Of a DNA stretch of 64,000 bases, positions 13,601 to 54,689 are shown piece after piece. A model generated the notes under the pieces. That model saw nothing but the letters and a program-made list of their open reading frames with translations, was not told the DNA's origin and made no database searches. The stretch spans positions 24,739,091 to 24,803,090 of the forward strand of contig CM060078.1 in the NCBI GenBank assembly GCA_030533445.1. The letters are read 5' to 3'. The translations under genes and the position numbers were made by a program. Position 1 is the stretch's first letter. The number at the start of each line of letters is the position of its first letter. Source of the DNA: Cyprinodon diabolis. Its lineage: Eukaryota > Chordata > Actinopteri > Cyprinodontiformes > Cyprinodontidae.

Positions 13601-13690
13601 GGCTTCGGAGAGCTGAGGAGGCGGGATGTGCAGATAGACGGCCACCAGCGGGACGCAGATCAGACCCACATGGATCCACCACTCTCTCAT
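1396..13690 (-). CDS. mest: Mesoderm-specific transcript homologue, alpha/beta-hydrolase fold protein (complete)
   Basis: Eleven coding exons join in frame, given 5' to 3' on the minus strand: 13690-13537, 13456-13377, 12528-12451, 12328-12192, 12097-12039, 3917-3877, 3752-3682, 3606-3505, 3429-3353, 2355-2292 and 1513-1396 (TGA). The product is 326 aa, the length of the shorter mammalian isoform that begins MREWW. Residues 5-20 form a hydrophobic N-terminal segment. HGFP (67-70) is the oxyanion-hole region. SHDYGD (136-141) carries Asp138 in the nucleophile elbow, as in epoxide-hydrolase-like members. YGPLDPVNP (271-279) and [13 protein letters not shown] (His305) complete the usual motifs. 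MEST is known as an ER-associated protein linked to growth and fat storage; its substrate is uncertain. It is convergent with copg2. Intron 5 (3918-12038) is greatly enlarged by repeats. Every splice site is GT-AG and there is no frameshift or stop. Confidence 0.97.
2005..2260. mobile_element. Short inverted-repeat element (MITE) in mest intron 10
   Basis: Inverted ends of about 25 bp match each other: AAGTATTCATACCCATTGAAC at the left (about 2017-2037) and its near reverse complement ending TGAATACTTATGA at 2229-2253. Similar 'AAGTATTCATACCC' ends are common in fish Tc1-like elements. No coding capacity is seen, and the class is inferred from the ends only. Confidence 0.5.
2630..3292. mobile_element. 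Non-autonomous DNA transposon with 3-bp TTA duplication (PIF/Harbinger-like) in mest intron 9
   Basis: The left end AGCCGGGAATACACTGCG and the right end CGCACAGTGTAAGCCCGGCT are imperfect inverted repeats. TTA flanks both sides (2627-2629 and 3293-3295), which fits the TWA target preference of PIF/Harbinger elements. The 663-bp interior has no long ORF of known type. It contains two adjacent perfect hairpins (3077-3109 and 3115-3139). Confidence 0.65.
3077..3139. repeat. Two back-to-back perfect hairpins
   Basis: Hairpin 1 has 14-bp arms TGAGCAATTTGCCC (3077-3090) and its exact reverse complement (3096-3109) around a 5-base loop. Hairpin 2 has 10-bp arms ACCTCCCGAT (3115-3124) and its exact reverse complement (3130-3139), also with a 5-base loop. 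Both lie inside the TTA-flanked transposon. Confidence 0.85.
5414..6650 (+). mobile_element. Decayed Tc1/mariner-like transposon, 5'-truncated
   Basis: The remains of a Tc1-type transposase are readable in shifting frames on the + strand. They include [10 protein letters not shown] (6020-6049 region), then [11 protein letters not shown] (about 6103-6135) and the terminal GGYIGH-like end near 6320-6336. The position of the catalytic third acid (usually PDLNPIEN) reads PDLNLTVNV, so the Glu is lost. There are several frameshifts and stops. The right inverted terminus, CCTAATATCTCTGCACACAG, abuts the minisatellite at about 6650. The left end and the DNA-binding half are missing. It is a dead copy. 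Confidence 0.85.
6811..7446. mobile_element. Non-autonomous DNA transposon with TA target duplication
   Basis: The left end CCGTAAATCCTCTAATATAG and the right end, the reverse complement of CCGTAAATCCTCTAATATTG, form near-perfect terminal repeats of about 24 bp. They are flanked by TA at 6809-6810 and 7447-7448. Subterminal GGCCATTATT motifs recur inside in both halves. The interior has no transposase. The TA duplication would suit the Tc1/mariner superfamily, but the ends are not those of the adjacent Tc1-like copy, so the family is left open. Confidence 0.75.
8455..8932. mobile_element. GC-rich interspersed repeat inserted in the minisatellite (unclassified)
   Basis: A block of higher GC content than its surroundings interrupts the minisatellite, which resumes at about 8933. 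Its right edge (…GACTGCAGCTTTAATA) resembles ends seen in many fish interspersed repeats. A 66-codon ORF at 8521-8721 is not recognised. No clear terminal inverted repeats or target duplication were found by eye. Confidence 0.5.
9286..9628 (+). mobile_element. L2-like LINE fragment (endonuclease-reverse transcriptase linker)
   Basis: The translation at 9400-9621 contains [20 protein letters not shown] followed by [11 protein letters not shown]. This is the 'APLK…PWLN' linker typical of L2/CR1-type non-LTR retrotransposon ORF2 proteins. Only about 330 bp remain and no RT catalytic motif is present. A hAT element was later inserted at its 3' side; the sequence after the hAT (from 11840) should be its continuation or the old flank. 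Confidence 0.65.
9767..11086 (+). mobile_element. Nested non-autonomous hAT element with perfect 8-bp target duplication
   Basis: The element starts CAGTGATGGGACTAACGGCG and ends AACGTGCCCAACACTG. TTTACAGG is duplicated exactly at 9759-9766 and 11087-11094. Both subterminal regions are rich in GTAACG/AGTAACT motifs, as in common fish hAT elements. A short ORF beginning [10 protein letters not shown] (10230 onward) looks like the leftover first exon of a transposase. A GATA microsatellite has grown inside. Confidence 0.85.
10593..10688. repeat. (AGAT)n microsatellite, about 24 copies
   Basis: Uninterrupted AGAT units inside the nested hAT element. Such perfect arrays usually vary in length between individuals. 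Confidence 0.97.
12657..13190. mobile_element. hAT-type MITE with 8-bp duplication in mest intron 2
   Basis: It starts TAAGGCTGCAACTAACAATT and ends GATTAATTGTTTTGGCCCTA, the inverted 'AGGGCTGCAACTAA' ends of a family widespread in fish. ATATAAAT is duplicated exactly at 12649-12656 and 13191-13198. The middle (about 12755-12850) resembles the 3' part of a LINE and may be a further nested piece. A second, shorter family member lies at 60648-60904. Confidence 0.8.
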
Positions 13691-13826
13691 GTTGAGCTCA
13701 GCGGTGAGGCTCTCATTCCTGCCCCTGAGAAATAGAGATAGACACGCAACAAGCCGAGACAAGCAGGCTGAGTGTTAAAGGAGCAGATCATTAAAGATCC
13801 ACTGGAGGCAGAGGACAAACACTTAC

Positions 13827-13950
13827 TGCAAAGTTCCTGCTTGTTATCAGCAGACCTTTCACCCAGTGTTTGGGAGCTGCAGAGGAGATTCCTGTGAGGA
13901 TTTAGATCCCAGCAGAGTCAGAGGTCTCACTCCATTCACAGCTTTCCAGT
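13827..13950 (-). other. mest: Probable noncoding first exon of mest
   Basis: On the minus strand a strong donor (GCA|GTAAGTG, GT at 13826-13825) ends a segment about 125 bases upstream of the coding exon. The coding exon has a good acceptor (TATTTCTCAG, about 13731-13722) upstream of its ATG. This suits a 5'UTR exon spliced to the exon that starts MREWW. The transcription start was not identified and the right boundary is a guess. Confidence 0.5.
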
Positions 13951-13963
13951 TAGAAAACGCCTA

Positions 13964-14353
13964 GCGCCATCTTGGGGCGGTCGACAGCTCAACTCAGGCA
14001 CAGCATTAATTTTAATCAACTTTAGCTCGCTGAATGTTGAAATTAATTTCACATTTTCTTTTATTCTTAAAAAAATAAAATAAAATAAAATAAATAAATA
14101 AATATATATATAAATATTTTTTTATTATTATTATTATTTTTTTTTATAAAAAAATAAAATATAAATAAATATTCTTAGTGGGGTTAAAAGTAATAGAATA
14201 TTCTGATTGGATGTATGCATGTTGCAAAGCACATAGCCACTCATACATTTATGTATATCTTTTATTGCTATATATACAAACATATTTATACAGGCATACA
14301 CAAATATATATGCACATCTCTCTGGGAAGTGCATATATATGTATCTGGGAAAC

Positions 14354-14390
<37 letters not shown>

Positions 14391-14462
14391 ATACGCAGCA
14401 CAGTGCCTCTTCTGGTTAAACCATCTGGTTAGGGTAGCAGGTCGACCTCCCCAAGATGGCGC
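13964..14462. repeat. Inverted repeat pair with AT-rich interior next to the mest promoter
   Basis: A 22-bp arm at 13964-13985 (begins GCGCCATCTTGGGG, ends GGTCGAC) matches the reverse complement of 14441-14462 at 21 of 22 positions. Each arm contains a YY1-type core (GCGCCATCTT). Between them lies low-complexity DNA: A/T runs (14066-14160) and TA/GA dinucleotides (14360-14391). It may be a MITE; no target duplication was seen. Confidence 0.65.
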
Positions 14463-15019
14463 CCGTAATTCTTGCGTAATCATGTCTATGGAAAACACCA
14501 ACCCTTTACACTGGATATTTTAGAAGAGGTGATACATCATACCAACAGAAAATCTTGGAAGACTTGAATAAAGGCAATTAGATTTTCACCGCCCTCTTTC
14601 GAACTGGATGTGTAATAGCACCAAAGAAACCAGTCTGAAAAAACATATAAAGATGTATTAAAATTAATTTAAAAAAAAAATAAATAAAAATGATAACGAG
14701 GTATTTTCTAGTTTCATTGATACGTTTTTAATAAACTTATGTCATTACTTTTTCAAAATGTTATGTAAAATAGCATTTTATCAGGGCAGTTCAAACTCAT
14801 GTTGATTTAATTTAGACTTTAGACTTACATTACAGTTCACTTTCTTCGATGTGGGGTGCAGTTACTCACAGGAGGTTGTGCTGTAATCAAGGACGGGTGC
14901 AAATACCGGAAGAACAGTGAGAAGAGCACACCCCCCAGGAGGACAATTCATCATAGCAGTTTTTAGCCACTGTTACATTTTAAGGCTTCTTGTAGGCATG
15001 TTCTTAATGCTGCTTCACC

Positions 15020-15245
15020 TAGGATCGTTCCTACTGAGTGGGCCGATATAGTTGGCAGCTCAAGTGCTTGGTGGAGCTCCTAGGCTGAGCTCTGTTCGTC
15101 TGCTTCTTTAGCCTGGTCTGGTACTCTGCCAGTGACCTTCTTGCAGTGGGAGGTGTGGACTCAGATTGTTCTCTCAGCGACCTTTACTGCTGTGTGGTTG
15201 GTCAGCAACACCTGGAATGGACCCATCCACCTGTGAGATCTCCAA
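15020..15245 (-). mobile_element. Endogenous retrovirus remnant (integrase C-terminal region)
   Basis: The minus strand encodes a segment around RWMGPFQVLL (about 15235-15205) followed by a TAVKVAE-type stretch. This pattern is typical of the end of integrase in fish endogenous retroviruses of the gamma/epsilon type. At least two in-frame stops break it, and no LTR, gag or env was seen nearby. It is a short dead relic. Confidence 0.55.
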
Positions 15246-15368
15246 TTGATGACACATGGTTTCTAATGCTAGGTAAACCTAGATAACCCTGACAGTTGGA
15301 GCAGTAGTTAAAACACAATAACAGACAAACTTAATTACTTGATAATCTGAATTATTTCTCTTCAAAAG

Positions 15369-15495
15369 CATCATCAACCTCAGTGACACGGCTGCACTGG
15401 TGCGTCGGTTACTGAGTGGGAACCTGAATGTTGCCTCTGCGGATGCCCACTTCTTTTTTGAACCCACAGCAGGACTGTGGCCACTTATGTTGCAA
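15369..15495 (+). other. Orphan exon-like segment of unknown origin
   Basis: A 127-bp open segment (phase 1, 42 codons) lies between a pyrimidine-rich acceptor-like site (…CTCTTCAAAAG, AG 15367-15368) and a consensus donor (CAA|GTGAGT, 15496). The translation includes DTAALVRRLLSGNLNVASAD and FFFEPTAGLWPLMLQ. I do not recognise it. Its codon use looks like a real coding exon, but no partner exons were found in the window. It could be a captured or pseudogenised exon, or part of a mobile element. Confidence 0.35.
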
Positions 15496-15744
15496 GTGAG
15501 TTATCTTCATCTAAATATTAGGTTGTTTTTTTTTTTTGCGTTTTTCACCATGCAAGTAACTGTTCCTTCATAAATTAACTTACTAATGAACATATTTTAG
15601 GGAAACTATTAGATTTTACAGCGCACATGCGCCGGCACATTGGCACTGCTTGACCCATCACTAGTGCAGGCCTCACAAAGGGAATATTTGACCATGTTAA
15701 TGATCAAAAGACGTAGTCTCAAACTTCTACCAAATTCTACCAAA

Positions 15745-15972
15745 ACTTGGTGGGAGGGGCAGCCTAATGGTTAGAGCTTGGAATCCTGAGGTTGTGAGTA
15801 CAACACCCACTCCCACAGACTGCCACTCTGGGTCTCTGAGATAGACCCTTAACCCCACACTGCTCCCTGGACGCTGCAAATGGCAGCCCACTGCTCTCCA
15901 AGGGGTTGGGTTAAATGCAGAGATTGAATATCATTGCGCTGTACTTGTGACAGTGTAATGACAAAACGCTGG
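15745..15972 (+). mobile_element. tRNA-derived SINE
   Basis: The head (GGCAGCCTAATGGTTAGAG, then GGTTGTGAGTACAAC) resembles pol III A and B boxes. It is followed by a body with CTGCTCCCTGGACGCTGCAA and GGTTAAATGCAGAG, and a tail ATTGCGCTGTACTTGTGACA. This arrangement is typical of fish tRNA-SINEs. It is diverged and probably old. Confidence 0.7.
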
Positions 15973-16052
15973 GGAAAAATAACTCTATAGCAGGTCACCT
16001 CTACCCAATTACTACCCACTCTCCACTTTTTGAATCACTGACAAAATGTCAC

Positions 16053-16570
16053 TTTTAACCTCTTAAATCCCACCACTTAAGGTGGACCTTAAGTGGGGGT
16101 AATCACTCACTCAAGAATGCATAAAATTCCACCGGTAAAGTTTTTACCAGCAGGTGGAGCCATTGTGCGCAGGTCCAAGCTGACACCCAGGGTTCCAATC
16201 CCGACAGCTCTGGAACTGTTAGAGGTCTGAAATTTTCTGCATTTGTGGTTGACATGATGTAGAACACAAATATACAATAAAACCTGCCTTTTCTCAAGAA
16301 TTTTTTTTTATTACTGCTGTTCAAAAAAGTCCTATCATTTCCGAGAATAAAAAAACAACAACTTTGAGTCATGTTTGAACTGATGCAGGTCGGTCTGTGT
16401 TCTAGTCACCCAATTTTAGTTGGGAAACTAAATGGTTTTAGCTTTCAAATAATGTACTGCACATTTAATATGGGCTTACAGTTCCTTAGTTATTTGCTTT
16501 TCCATTTGGGTATGCAAAATAGGCGAGGGTTACCCAAAATGAGATGGATGTTAAGAGGATAATGGTTAAT
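16053..16570. mobile_element. Possible TTAA-flanked MITE
   Basis: TTAACCTCTTAAATCCCACC at the left and GGATGTTAAGAGG…TTAA at the right form imperfect inverted ends. Both are associated with TTAA, the target of piggyBac-type elements. No coding sequence was recognised. Confidence 0.3.
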
Positions 16571-17107
16571 TTATTACGTTATGACAGCCAAAACACTTAA
16601 AATCATAAACTCCCTTTTCCATAAAGATCTATTAGATGGTTGCATTTTTTATTCAATTTAAACTGCAGATTGCTTATTAAGTTGATTGAACTGTGGCCAG
16701 TAAAGTGAAGCCAATCAGGCAGGGTTTCAGTGGTCCTGCTGAAAGTTTGTCTGTGGAAAAGGACGAAGGGAGAAATGGGTTTAAAGATCGCAGGGAAGAA
16801 TAAGCAAAGAGAGTAGACCACCTATCAACAGAAGATCATTGGGGATTTTGATGAGGTGTTTCAGTACTGTGGTGGGGAAGGACACTGGACTGGAATTGCT
16901 GTTAGAAGTTGCATTGAGATAAATGAGAGAGAAGCTGTGAAGCAACTGTTTCTGTCACTAACACCTACTCCCGCCCTGATCAGGAGACGGAGCGAATGTT
17001 CTGCTTTTCTTAATGCTTCAGCTTCATTTCTGTAGGCTGACAGGAAGTTTATGATTAAATCTATATAAAAAAAACAGAAATATTGGTTCTCTGAAAAATA
17101 CTCATTT

Positions 17108-17159
17108 CATCCATCCATCCATCCATCCATCCATCCATCCATCCATCCATCCATCCATC
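17108..17159. repeat. (CATC)n microsatellite, 13 copies
   Basis: Perfect tetranucleotide run in the mest-atp2b1 intergenic region. The rest of 16600-18800 shows no gene or recognisable element, only AT-rich single-copy-looking DNA. Confidence 0.97.
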
Positions 17160-18821
17160 TTGAGATTTAAGAAAAGCTAAATTATTTTAGCTGCATTATT
17201 TTCAAGTCAATATGTTGTAGAAGCTCATAAGAAGCTCTGCTTATCTGCGTTATAGAAGCTCATTAACACCAAAGAAAGTTTCCCTCTATTGGGATTTGAT
17301 TGAGAATTTTAAAAGTGAACATAACTCATAGTTTTCAGAGAGGTAATTTGTCTGTAACTGATATTAAACCAAGATTGATTTCCTTTTAATGTCTCATATT
17401 GTTCTGAATGAGTTTCATGGATCCAAATACAGAGATGAAAACAGGAGTCTGAAGATGCAGAAAAGCTGTAAGGAACTAAAGTCATGAACTTTATTCATGT
17501 TTGCAAAACATTGATCATGATTTTCCTGCTATATCTGAAACACTCTGCTGACCTTTTATGAATGACTGGTTTTATTTTTATGCTTTTACATATTTATCGT
17601 TGCATTAGGTCCTTGGATTTTAAAACTACTGAATAAAATCTGAAACCAGAGAAAATCAACACAGTAAAATGATTCCGTGTATATCATGAAATAGTGCATA
17701 GAAACCAGGACTGTATGAGGTGTTTTTCAGGATTTAGCCTGTAGGTGTCAGCAGAGAGCTGTTAGCTGACGTTTTCAAACCAATGAAAACGTTTGATATT
17801 TTGAGGAACTAAAACATTTCTTATGGATTGTTTCAGATCTGAATTTCTATTCAGCCCCTTTACTCAGATCCATTTTAATAAACAAAGTACAACCGATGTG
17901 CTGGTGAAGTTTCTCAACCATCCAGGTCATAGTAATTCCAAAAAAGTTCCAAAACTTTTCCATAATGTCTTAGAAACAAATTCCAGTTGATTTTTTTATT
18001 TATTATATATTTATTTATTTTTACTTTTTTGGAAAGTACAACCAACAACCAATTTTCTTTTATGTGATTCAGGTTCTGTTGATTGATCCATCATAGACTT
18101 CACAGACCGACCAAGATGCAAGTTTCCGGTATAGACTGACAGGAGAAACAGGGATCCACAGCTCTGGAGGGACAAGCATCAGTTTTATTACCAAAATCTA
18201 ACCAAGTCTTGCATTATTTTCTCCTTAAAATGTCTTTTAATCTTGTTTTGGGATTTAGATGGAAAATTCTTGTTTTAAGTTTTTTTTTTTCTTTTACTTA
18301 AATGGTAGATTATTGCACTTATTTTGTGTAGGATTTCCTCAAAAGAAGATTATTTTTATTATTATTCTTAATATGTATTATTTATAATATATAGATTAAT
18401 ATATAATTATTATAATCTAACCACACCAACCGCCAAAAATAACAGCCAATGAGGTCACAGTGCAAACTGCTAAGAGCACCCGAGATGGTATAAACAAGCT
18501 GATGATCACAAAGGTCCTTTTTATAAATGTCATGAGTTAATTTTAACATTTTATGATTTCATGAGATACATGTATCTACTTTTATATATCTGTCATTTTA
18601 TTTATTTTTATGCCATTCTCTTTTTTTAAACTGTCACTTTTATTCTCTAATTATTTGTGTTGCCTCTGTGACGCTGTTGTATACCTTTATTTTTTTTCAT
18701 TTGAATTGAATTGTCTTTTTTTTTTTTTTTTATTAAGATGGATTCTGCATTTTCAAAAATGTATAAAGTATACCATCTTTGAAATTCTAGAATTCAATGA
18801 AATGCAAAATTTACTTTTGTA

Positions 18822-19440
18822 GCAGCCGGACCAGAAAGCATTCCAGGCCGTGTGCTGAAAGACTGTGCAGAGGAGCTAAAAGATGTCTTCACTGATGTCT
18901 TTAACACCTCCTTGGAGCAAACCATTGTTCCATCACTCTTTAAAACCACCACCATCATACCAGTGCCACAACAATCTGCTCCATCCTGCTTCAATGACTA
19001 TCGTCCAGTGGCCCATTATCATGAAGTGCTTTGGGGCTAAACTGTCAAATCCAACCTTCCAACCAACTTGGATCCACAGAAGACGCAATCTGCTCTGCCC
19101 TCCGCCCACCTGGAACAGAAGGACTCTTATGTGAGAATGTTGTTCATTGATTTCAGTTCAGCATTAAATAACAACATGGCACAACAACTCATCTATAAAA
19201 TGGACAACCTGGGGTCAGCACTTTCCTCTGCAACTAGATATTAGACTTCCTCACTCAGAGGCCCCAAGCAGTACGTGTTGGCAACTTCACCACTGTTAAC
19301 ACAGGAGCCCCCCAAGGCTGTGCGCTCAGTTCTCTGCTCTTCACCCTGCTGACACATGACTGCACAGAAACCCACAGCTCCAATCACACAGTGAAGCTTG
19401 TGGACGAGAGCGATGAAAGTAACTACAGGATGGAGGTCAG
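18822..19440 (+). mobile_element. Decayed L2-like LINE reverse-transcriptase fragment
   Basis: The translation of 18825-19020 carries [20 protein letters not shown] and [17 protein letters not shown], then a NDYRPVA-type stretch: the N-terminal part of a non-LTR reverse transcriptase. Further on, MLFIDFSSALN and an NTGAPQGC motif are visible in other frames, up to a Val-Asp-Glu where the catalytic ADD box should stand (about 19400). Several frameshifts, deletions and a lost catalytic box make it inactive. Confidence 0.85.
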
Positions 19441-21303
19441 CCTTCCGACCAGGCGTTGCAGCAACAAAACAGGTCCCACTGAAAAAACAATCAGTTAATT
19501 ATATTTTCCACATTAAAGATTTCTACATGTTATTTACATTTATGGAAGACAATTTCTGCCATGATAGAAAAAATAAAAGGACACCAGGAAGTCAAAATTT
19601 CAATTTTTGAAGTCATAATTATGAGATTCAAAGTCAAGCTTGGCTTCCATATTTGATTGCTGCTTCTCCATCTGGTTAAAGTTTTTTTTCCCCCTTTCCC
19701 TTAAAGGCAAGTCTGAGCATTCCTAAAAAGTTCTACAAGTTTGATATATTACTATTAAAAACACTAATCAGAATTAGATTTTGCCACTAAAGATTTACCC
19801 ATTCTGGCTGTTTGAATTCACAGGAGAGAAATGATGGAAAATATTTAGTATTTTTCTAAAAATGCATCAGGGAGAAACCTGGAATGAAAGAATTGTCCAT
19901 CTGGGGTTGATCCAAAGGAAATTCACAAAAAATCAGAAAAATACACTGGAAAAACTAATTAAAAAAATTCAACATTTCTTAAAATTGGAGTATTTGCCCT
20001 TAATCTGAGCAGGTTAACAAGATTGTCTATCTATAAAAAACATTATTTCTTGACCTTAATATAAGATAATTAGATACTAAACACAAGTGGTGGCTGGTGG
20101 AGTTTTCTCCAGGGGGCACTATAAATTCAAAACATACGTACCAACAACTAATCAAACGTATACCAAGTTATCACACCAGTATATTTATATAAATGCCAAC
20201 AACAACAAAAAACATTATAAAAACAAAACAAAATTAGTCAGCTTTATACTTTCTAATATATAAAAATTATTTATTTTATGAAAATGTGTTTATTTAAGGG
20301 AAACTATGCAATGAACAAGCAGAACCAGTCTAAGTGTGAGCGGCCATCTGCTGAGGCCGACTGGGGTTCAAGGAGACAGAAGCAGACATAGAAAAAGCTC
20401 CCATGTCAGAGGATGAAGAGAGCACATACAGTTAGTCACAACCAGAGAAACAGGACTACACTGGAAAACAGGCCGAGCTCCAACATCTAGAAACAAAGGT
20501 TGTTGATGGCAGCAGCACAGCTGATATTTCTCTCCAGGATGGAGTCACAGCCAAACAGGAACAGACCAGATGAAGCTACTATGAGAAAAAGGAGAGAGCA
20601 GAACGTTAGAGATTGAACTAACAGATTCTGCAGAGTCTTGTCTGCCCTAGGTTGTGTAGAGACCATTTGGTTACTACTTTTGCAACTTTTCAGCCTTTCT
20701 TAATTTCCAGTTAATTTTTGCAACTTGCAGACTTTTTCCTTTCTATTTACGTTGTATGTTTGAAATGCAGCATAATTTTGGTGTTTCTAAAATTTTTTAA
20801 ATATTTCTTGGAATACATGTATTTGCAGGGTATTTGCACTGCTTGGCCACCCATCGCAGCCTCTCTGATCACCAACCTGCAATAAACAAGTTTTGTTTGT
20901 TTTTTTATCGCCCAAAAGGCAGCAGAACAAGCTGGGTCTGAAATCAGATGGAAACAGTTTCTGCAGAGTCGAAACCATCAGAATATCATTTTCAGATTTT
21001 GGTTTAACACAACAGTGTTGAAGCACTCAGGGCATAATCACCCCTCCGCTTCATCCTTTTCTCAACATGGAAACAAAACCGCAACAATTTCTCATATAAA
21101 AAAATAAAATATGTATTCCGAATAGTTCTGCTTAATACAGTGTTGCAGCGTTTGATGTGTTTGTAACTTGGTACAAATAATGTGATTACTTTTGTTTGAC
21201 TGATTTTAACCCAAAACCCATTAAAAGAAGCCTTAAGCTTATATGCTACTATGACCATCCTTTGCACCTGTACAATGTTGTATTTGTTTTTTTCTTTCAC
21301 ACA

Positions 21304-21621
21304 TTAAAGGTCCCATATCACACCTCATAACATGCCAAAATATTAAGTGAGGTCCCCACATACATAGAAAAAGGCCATGGCTTGATGGACAGGCTCCAAC
21401 AGACTGTGCTGGACAGTTTATTTCCTCTTATGTCATAAGGGGAATGCTTTTCCCAAAAAAAAAAACAAAAAACTTTTTGAGCACACTTTAGCTAAGAGGT
21501 CGAGAAAGGCAGTTAGTGGAAAGGTTTTTTTTTTTTTTTCATTTGTGAATCTTATACACAAGCTTCAGGAAACATATGGCTTTCAAAATATTTGTGAATT
21601 TTGCATAATATGGAAACTTAA
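21304..21621. mobile_element. Probable MITE with 'TTAAAGGTCCCATAT' ends
   Basis: The left end TTAAAGGTCCCATATCACAC and the right end TGCATAATATGGAAACTTAA are imperfect inverted repeats of a type seen in many fish genomes. No clear target duplication was found and no coding sequence is present. DNA from 19450 to 21300 holds nothing else I can name. Confidence 0.4.
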
Positions 21622-22384
21622 AGCCCATAAAATTATTAAACTATTTTGTTCAGGTATTTTTTTTTTATTTCAACTTATTTGGTGGAATAAAATTCCATGA
21701 TTGGCTAATAAAGTTGATTCTAATCCAGTATGTTTCCATAAATCATAGACGTCTATAAAGGTACTGTCATAGTCTGTAAAACTGGATTCCCTTGGATGAA
21801 AATACACATGTTCTGTTGAATGTTGTGAGCAGGAGACTACTGTAATATCAGTGGTGTATGAATAGACAGAATAAATAAACTAACTTTTACTTATTTGGGG
21901 TGTTGGATTTCACAATCTGTTCAACTAGCAACAAGATGGATGAAAAGAGAAACTAGAAACTGGTATTACACAATATTCTGCTACTAATCAAATATATAGT
22001 AATTTAAGGGGACACATTTTGCATTTTTTTTCTATTCAGAAAGCCTAAGAAATAATTTATGCTTGAGTCAATTCTCACTAATGGCAACAATGTCTTTAAG
22101 CACCTTTTATACTTTTCATTAAAAAGTCTTTTTATCATGTTGGTAGATATTGGTATGGTTCATACTTAGTGAGAGTAAGGTTTCAGTTTAATGACAGACA
22201 TCAGTCAAACAATATGACCACCTACATTTGGAGTATAACATATGGCATCTTAATGATGTCAGGACATATTTAATATGTGGAATTGGTTAAATCCTCTTAG
22301 GGAGCCAAACTGTTGAAGATCAGCAGCAAACTTTCAGAACCACAGGAGACAATAAGACGGGCATCAACACAAAGTGAATAATTA

Positions 22385-24345
22385 ATGCCATAGTCCAGTG
22401 ACAACTTTTATTGAAAACTATAAACACAGTACAGCATGTATAAAGTACCCTGTGCAGATAGATACCAGTGTATGCCTAGTATTTCTTCTTCTGAAAAATG
22501 CACGTCCAATCTTTAGCGTTTCCAGTACATCAGGTTCCAAAACTATTTTACAAACAAACCAAATGCAGAAACATTTAATATGAGTGAAATGAGTCTTATG
22601 GACAGGCTTAAGAAGAAAACACAAAAGTAATTTACTTTTAATAGTCTAAAAAAAGCTGAAAAAGTACTTAAACTTTCTTTAGAGTACGATCTTAAAATGG
22701 ATGAACGGATATTCTTTTTGCCTGGCAACATTTTGCTCCCTAAATACACAAATAATTTTACGGATTTTTATTTTTATGCCTGAGTAAATGTATGTCAGTA
22801 TTGCACATTGGCAGGGCACTAATAGTTTGCTCATTAAAAAAAAATTAAATAAAAGCAATGGTTACCAGGATCCATAGTTATCAAGCATCCAAAGGGAGAT
22901 TTGTCCTGCCTCACCCGAAATATTTGAAACAGGTGTGTTTTTATTTTGGTCCTGCTTTTAGCTGTTGAAACAAATGCTTTCTCTGTGAGGAGTTTCCTGA
23001 AGGTGGTGAATGATGAGATCAGGATTGTTTCAATCCATGTTGTAGCCAAGGCACATTCATATTAGTTTGTGTGATCATCTCACTGAAAAACTGATTCAGT
23101 GGCTCAGTGCCAAGTTGAACTAAAGTCATTACAAAAAGTAAGCCTGTAAGATTTCAGCCATAAAGCAACTGCTTCACTAATGGATTCAACTGTGACTACA
23201 AAGATGTTTTTAAGCCTCATATTTCCACAGATCTAAAAAGAGAACCTGTCAGCAGATCTAGGAGGTGTTGGTGTGCGGACCTCCTGACTTCCTGCTGGAT
23301 TCTGAGTGAGATGCTTGTTAAGTACAGGCCCAGACGGTTCCTAAAATCCCTTTTAAAATAATGAACCTTTTAACACGTGAAATTTCTCAAACACAACAAA
23401 ATGAATGAAAAGAGAATTCAGAACATTTTGTGCACATGAAAACTATTAAATAAATGGAAGAATATTTATAGTGATGTCAGTGGAGAGAGGCCGTCGTCTT
23501 CCCAGCCGAGTCTCCTGTGAAAACACCTCGTAACCCTTGGACCTCTTTTTACTATACAAGCCTTTATGTTCATCGGTTTGGCTAGAAGGTTCTATATTGA
23601 CAAATATATAACAAAACTTGCAGGCAAAAATAGTTAGGTTTCAATAGAAACACCCTTTTTTCCTGAAAATACAGCAGTATCTGAAATAATCCTCTCAATA
23701 ATGTTCATACTGTCCCAGTTTTTTTTTAAATTATACATCAGGAAGCCCTTTTGCCTACAAACAGAAAAAATAACTATCTACAAACTTTGTAAACAGACCT
23801 GTTTATTTCTTTCAAAAACATAAATAACTCAATTATTAACAGCCAATAAAGCAGAAATAGGTTTTGAATGAGAAGGGCCAACCAAATAAATATACACCAC
23901 CCTTCAGATAAAAGATAAGCTAAAAGTTCTGTCTCACAACATGAGCCTCGCGGCCAGAGGAGGACCTCACCTTCTCAATTCAAATAACAGCAATAACATT
24001 AGATCAATAAAAACAGGTCACTTTCAATCTGAGTTTATAATCACCGCTTGCAACCCCAGGGGGAAAAAAAAAAGTTACCAAGGATGGTGGGATGAAGACC
24101 GAGTCCTTGAGTTGCAGCAGGGTATTAACAAGAACCAACAGAGAAAAAGATAAAAATCAGAGAATCCACACCAAGCCGTACATTCCTCTGAATGTCCGCT
24201 GTCCTTTCAGTCCAGCCCAAGCCAAGCTCCCACAAGACTCCCCTCTCTGTTTAGAACTTTGTCTCTCCTCTCCAAGCAACCGGCTGTTTGAGTGTAGCTC
24301 ATTGGTGGTGGGTAAGAAGGTGCAGCCGTGTGGAGCCGGGTCAGA
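22385..24345 (-). other. atp2b1: atp2b1 3'UTR
   Basis: The minus strand from the atp2b1 stop runs about 1.95 kb through AT-rich, non-coding DNA to an AATAAA at 22412-22407. The predicted 3' end is near 22385-22395. Earlier AATAAA-like signals exist, so shorter forms are possible. No other gene is seen in this stretch. Confidence 0.5.

Positions 24346-54689
<30,344 letters not shown>

Noticed and set aside
13691..13762. Upstream extension of the mest first coding exon ([12 protein letters not shown]…)
   Set aside because: It reads through the acceptor site TATTTCTCAG; the family start MREWW lies downstream.
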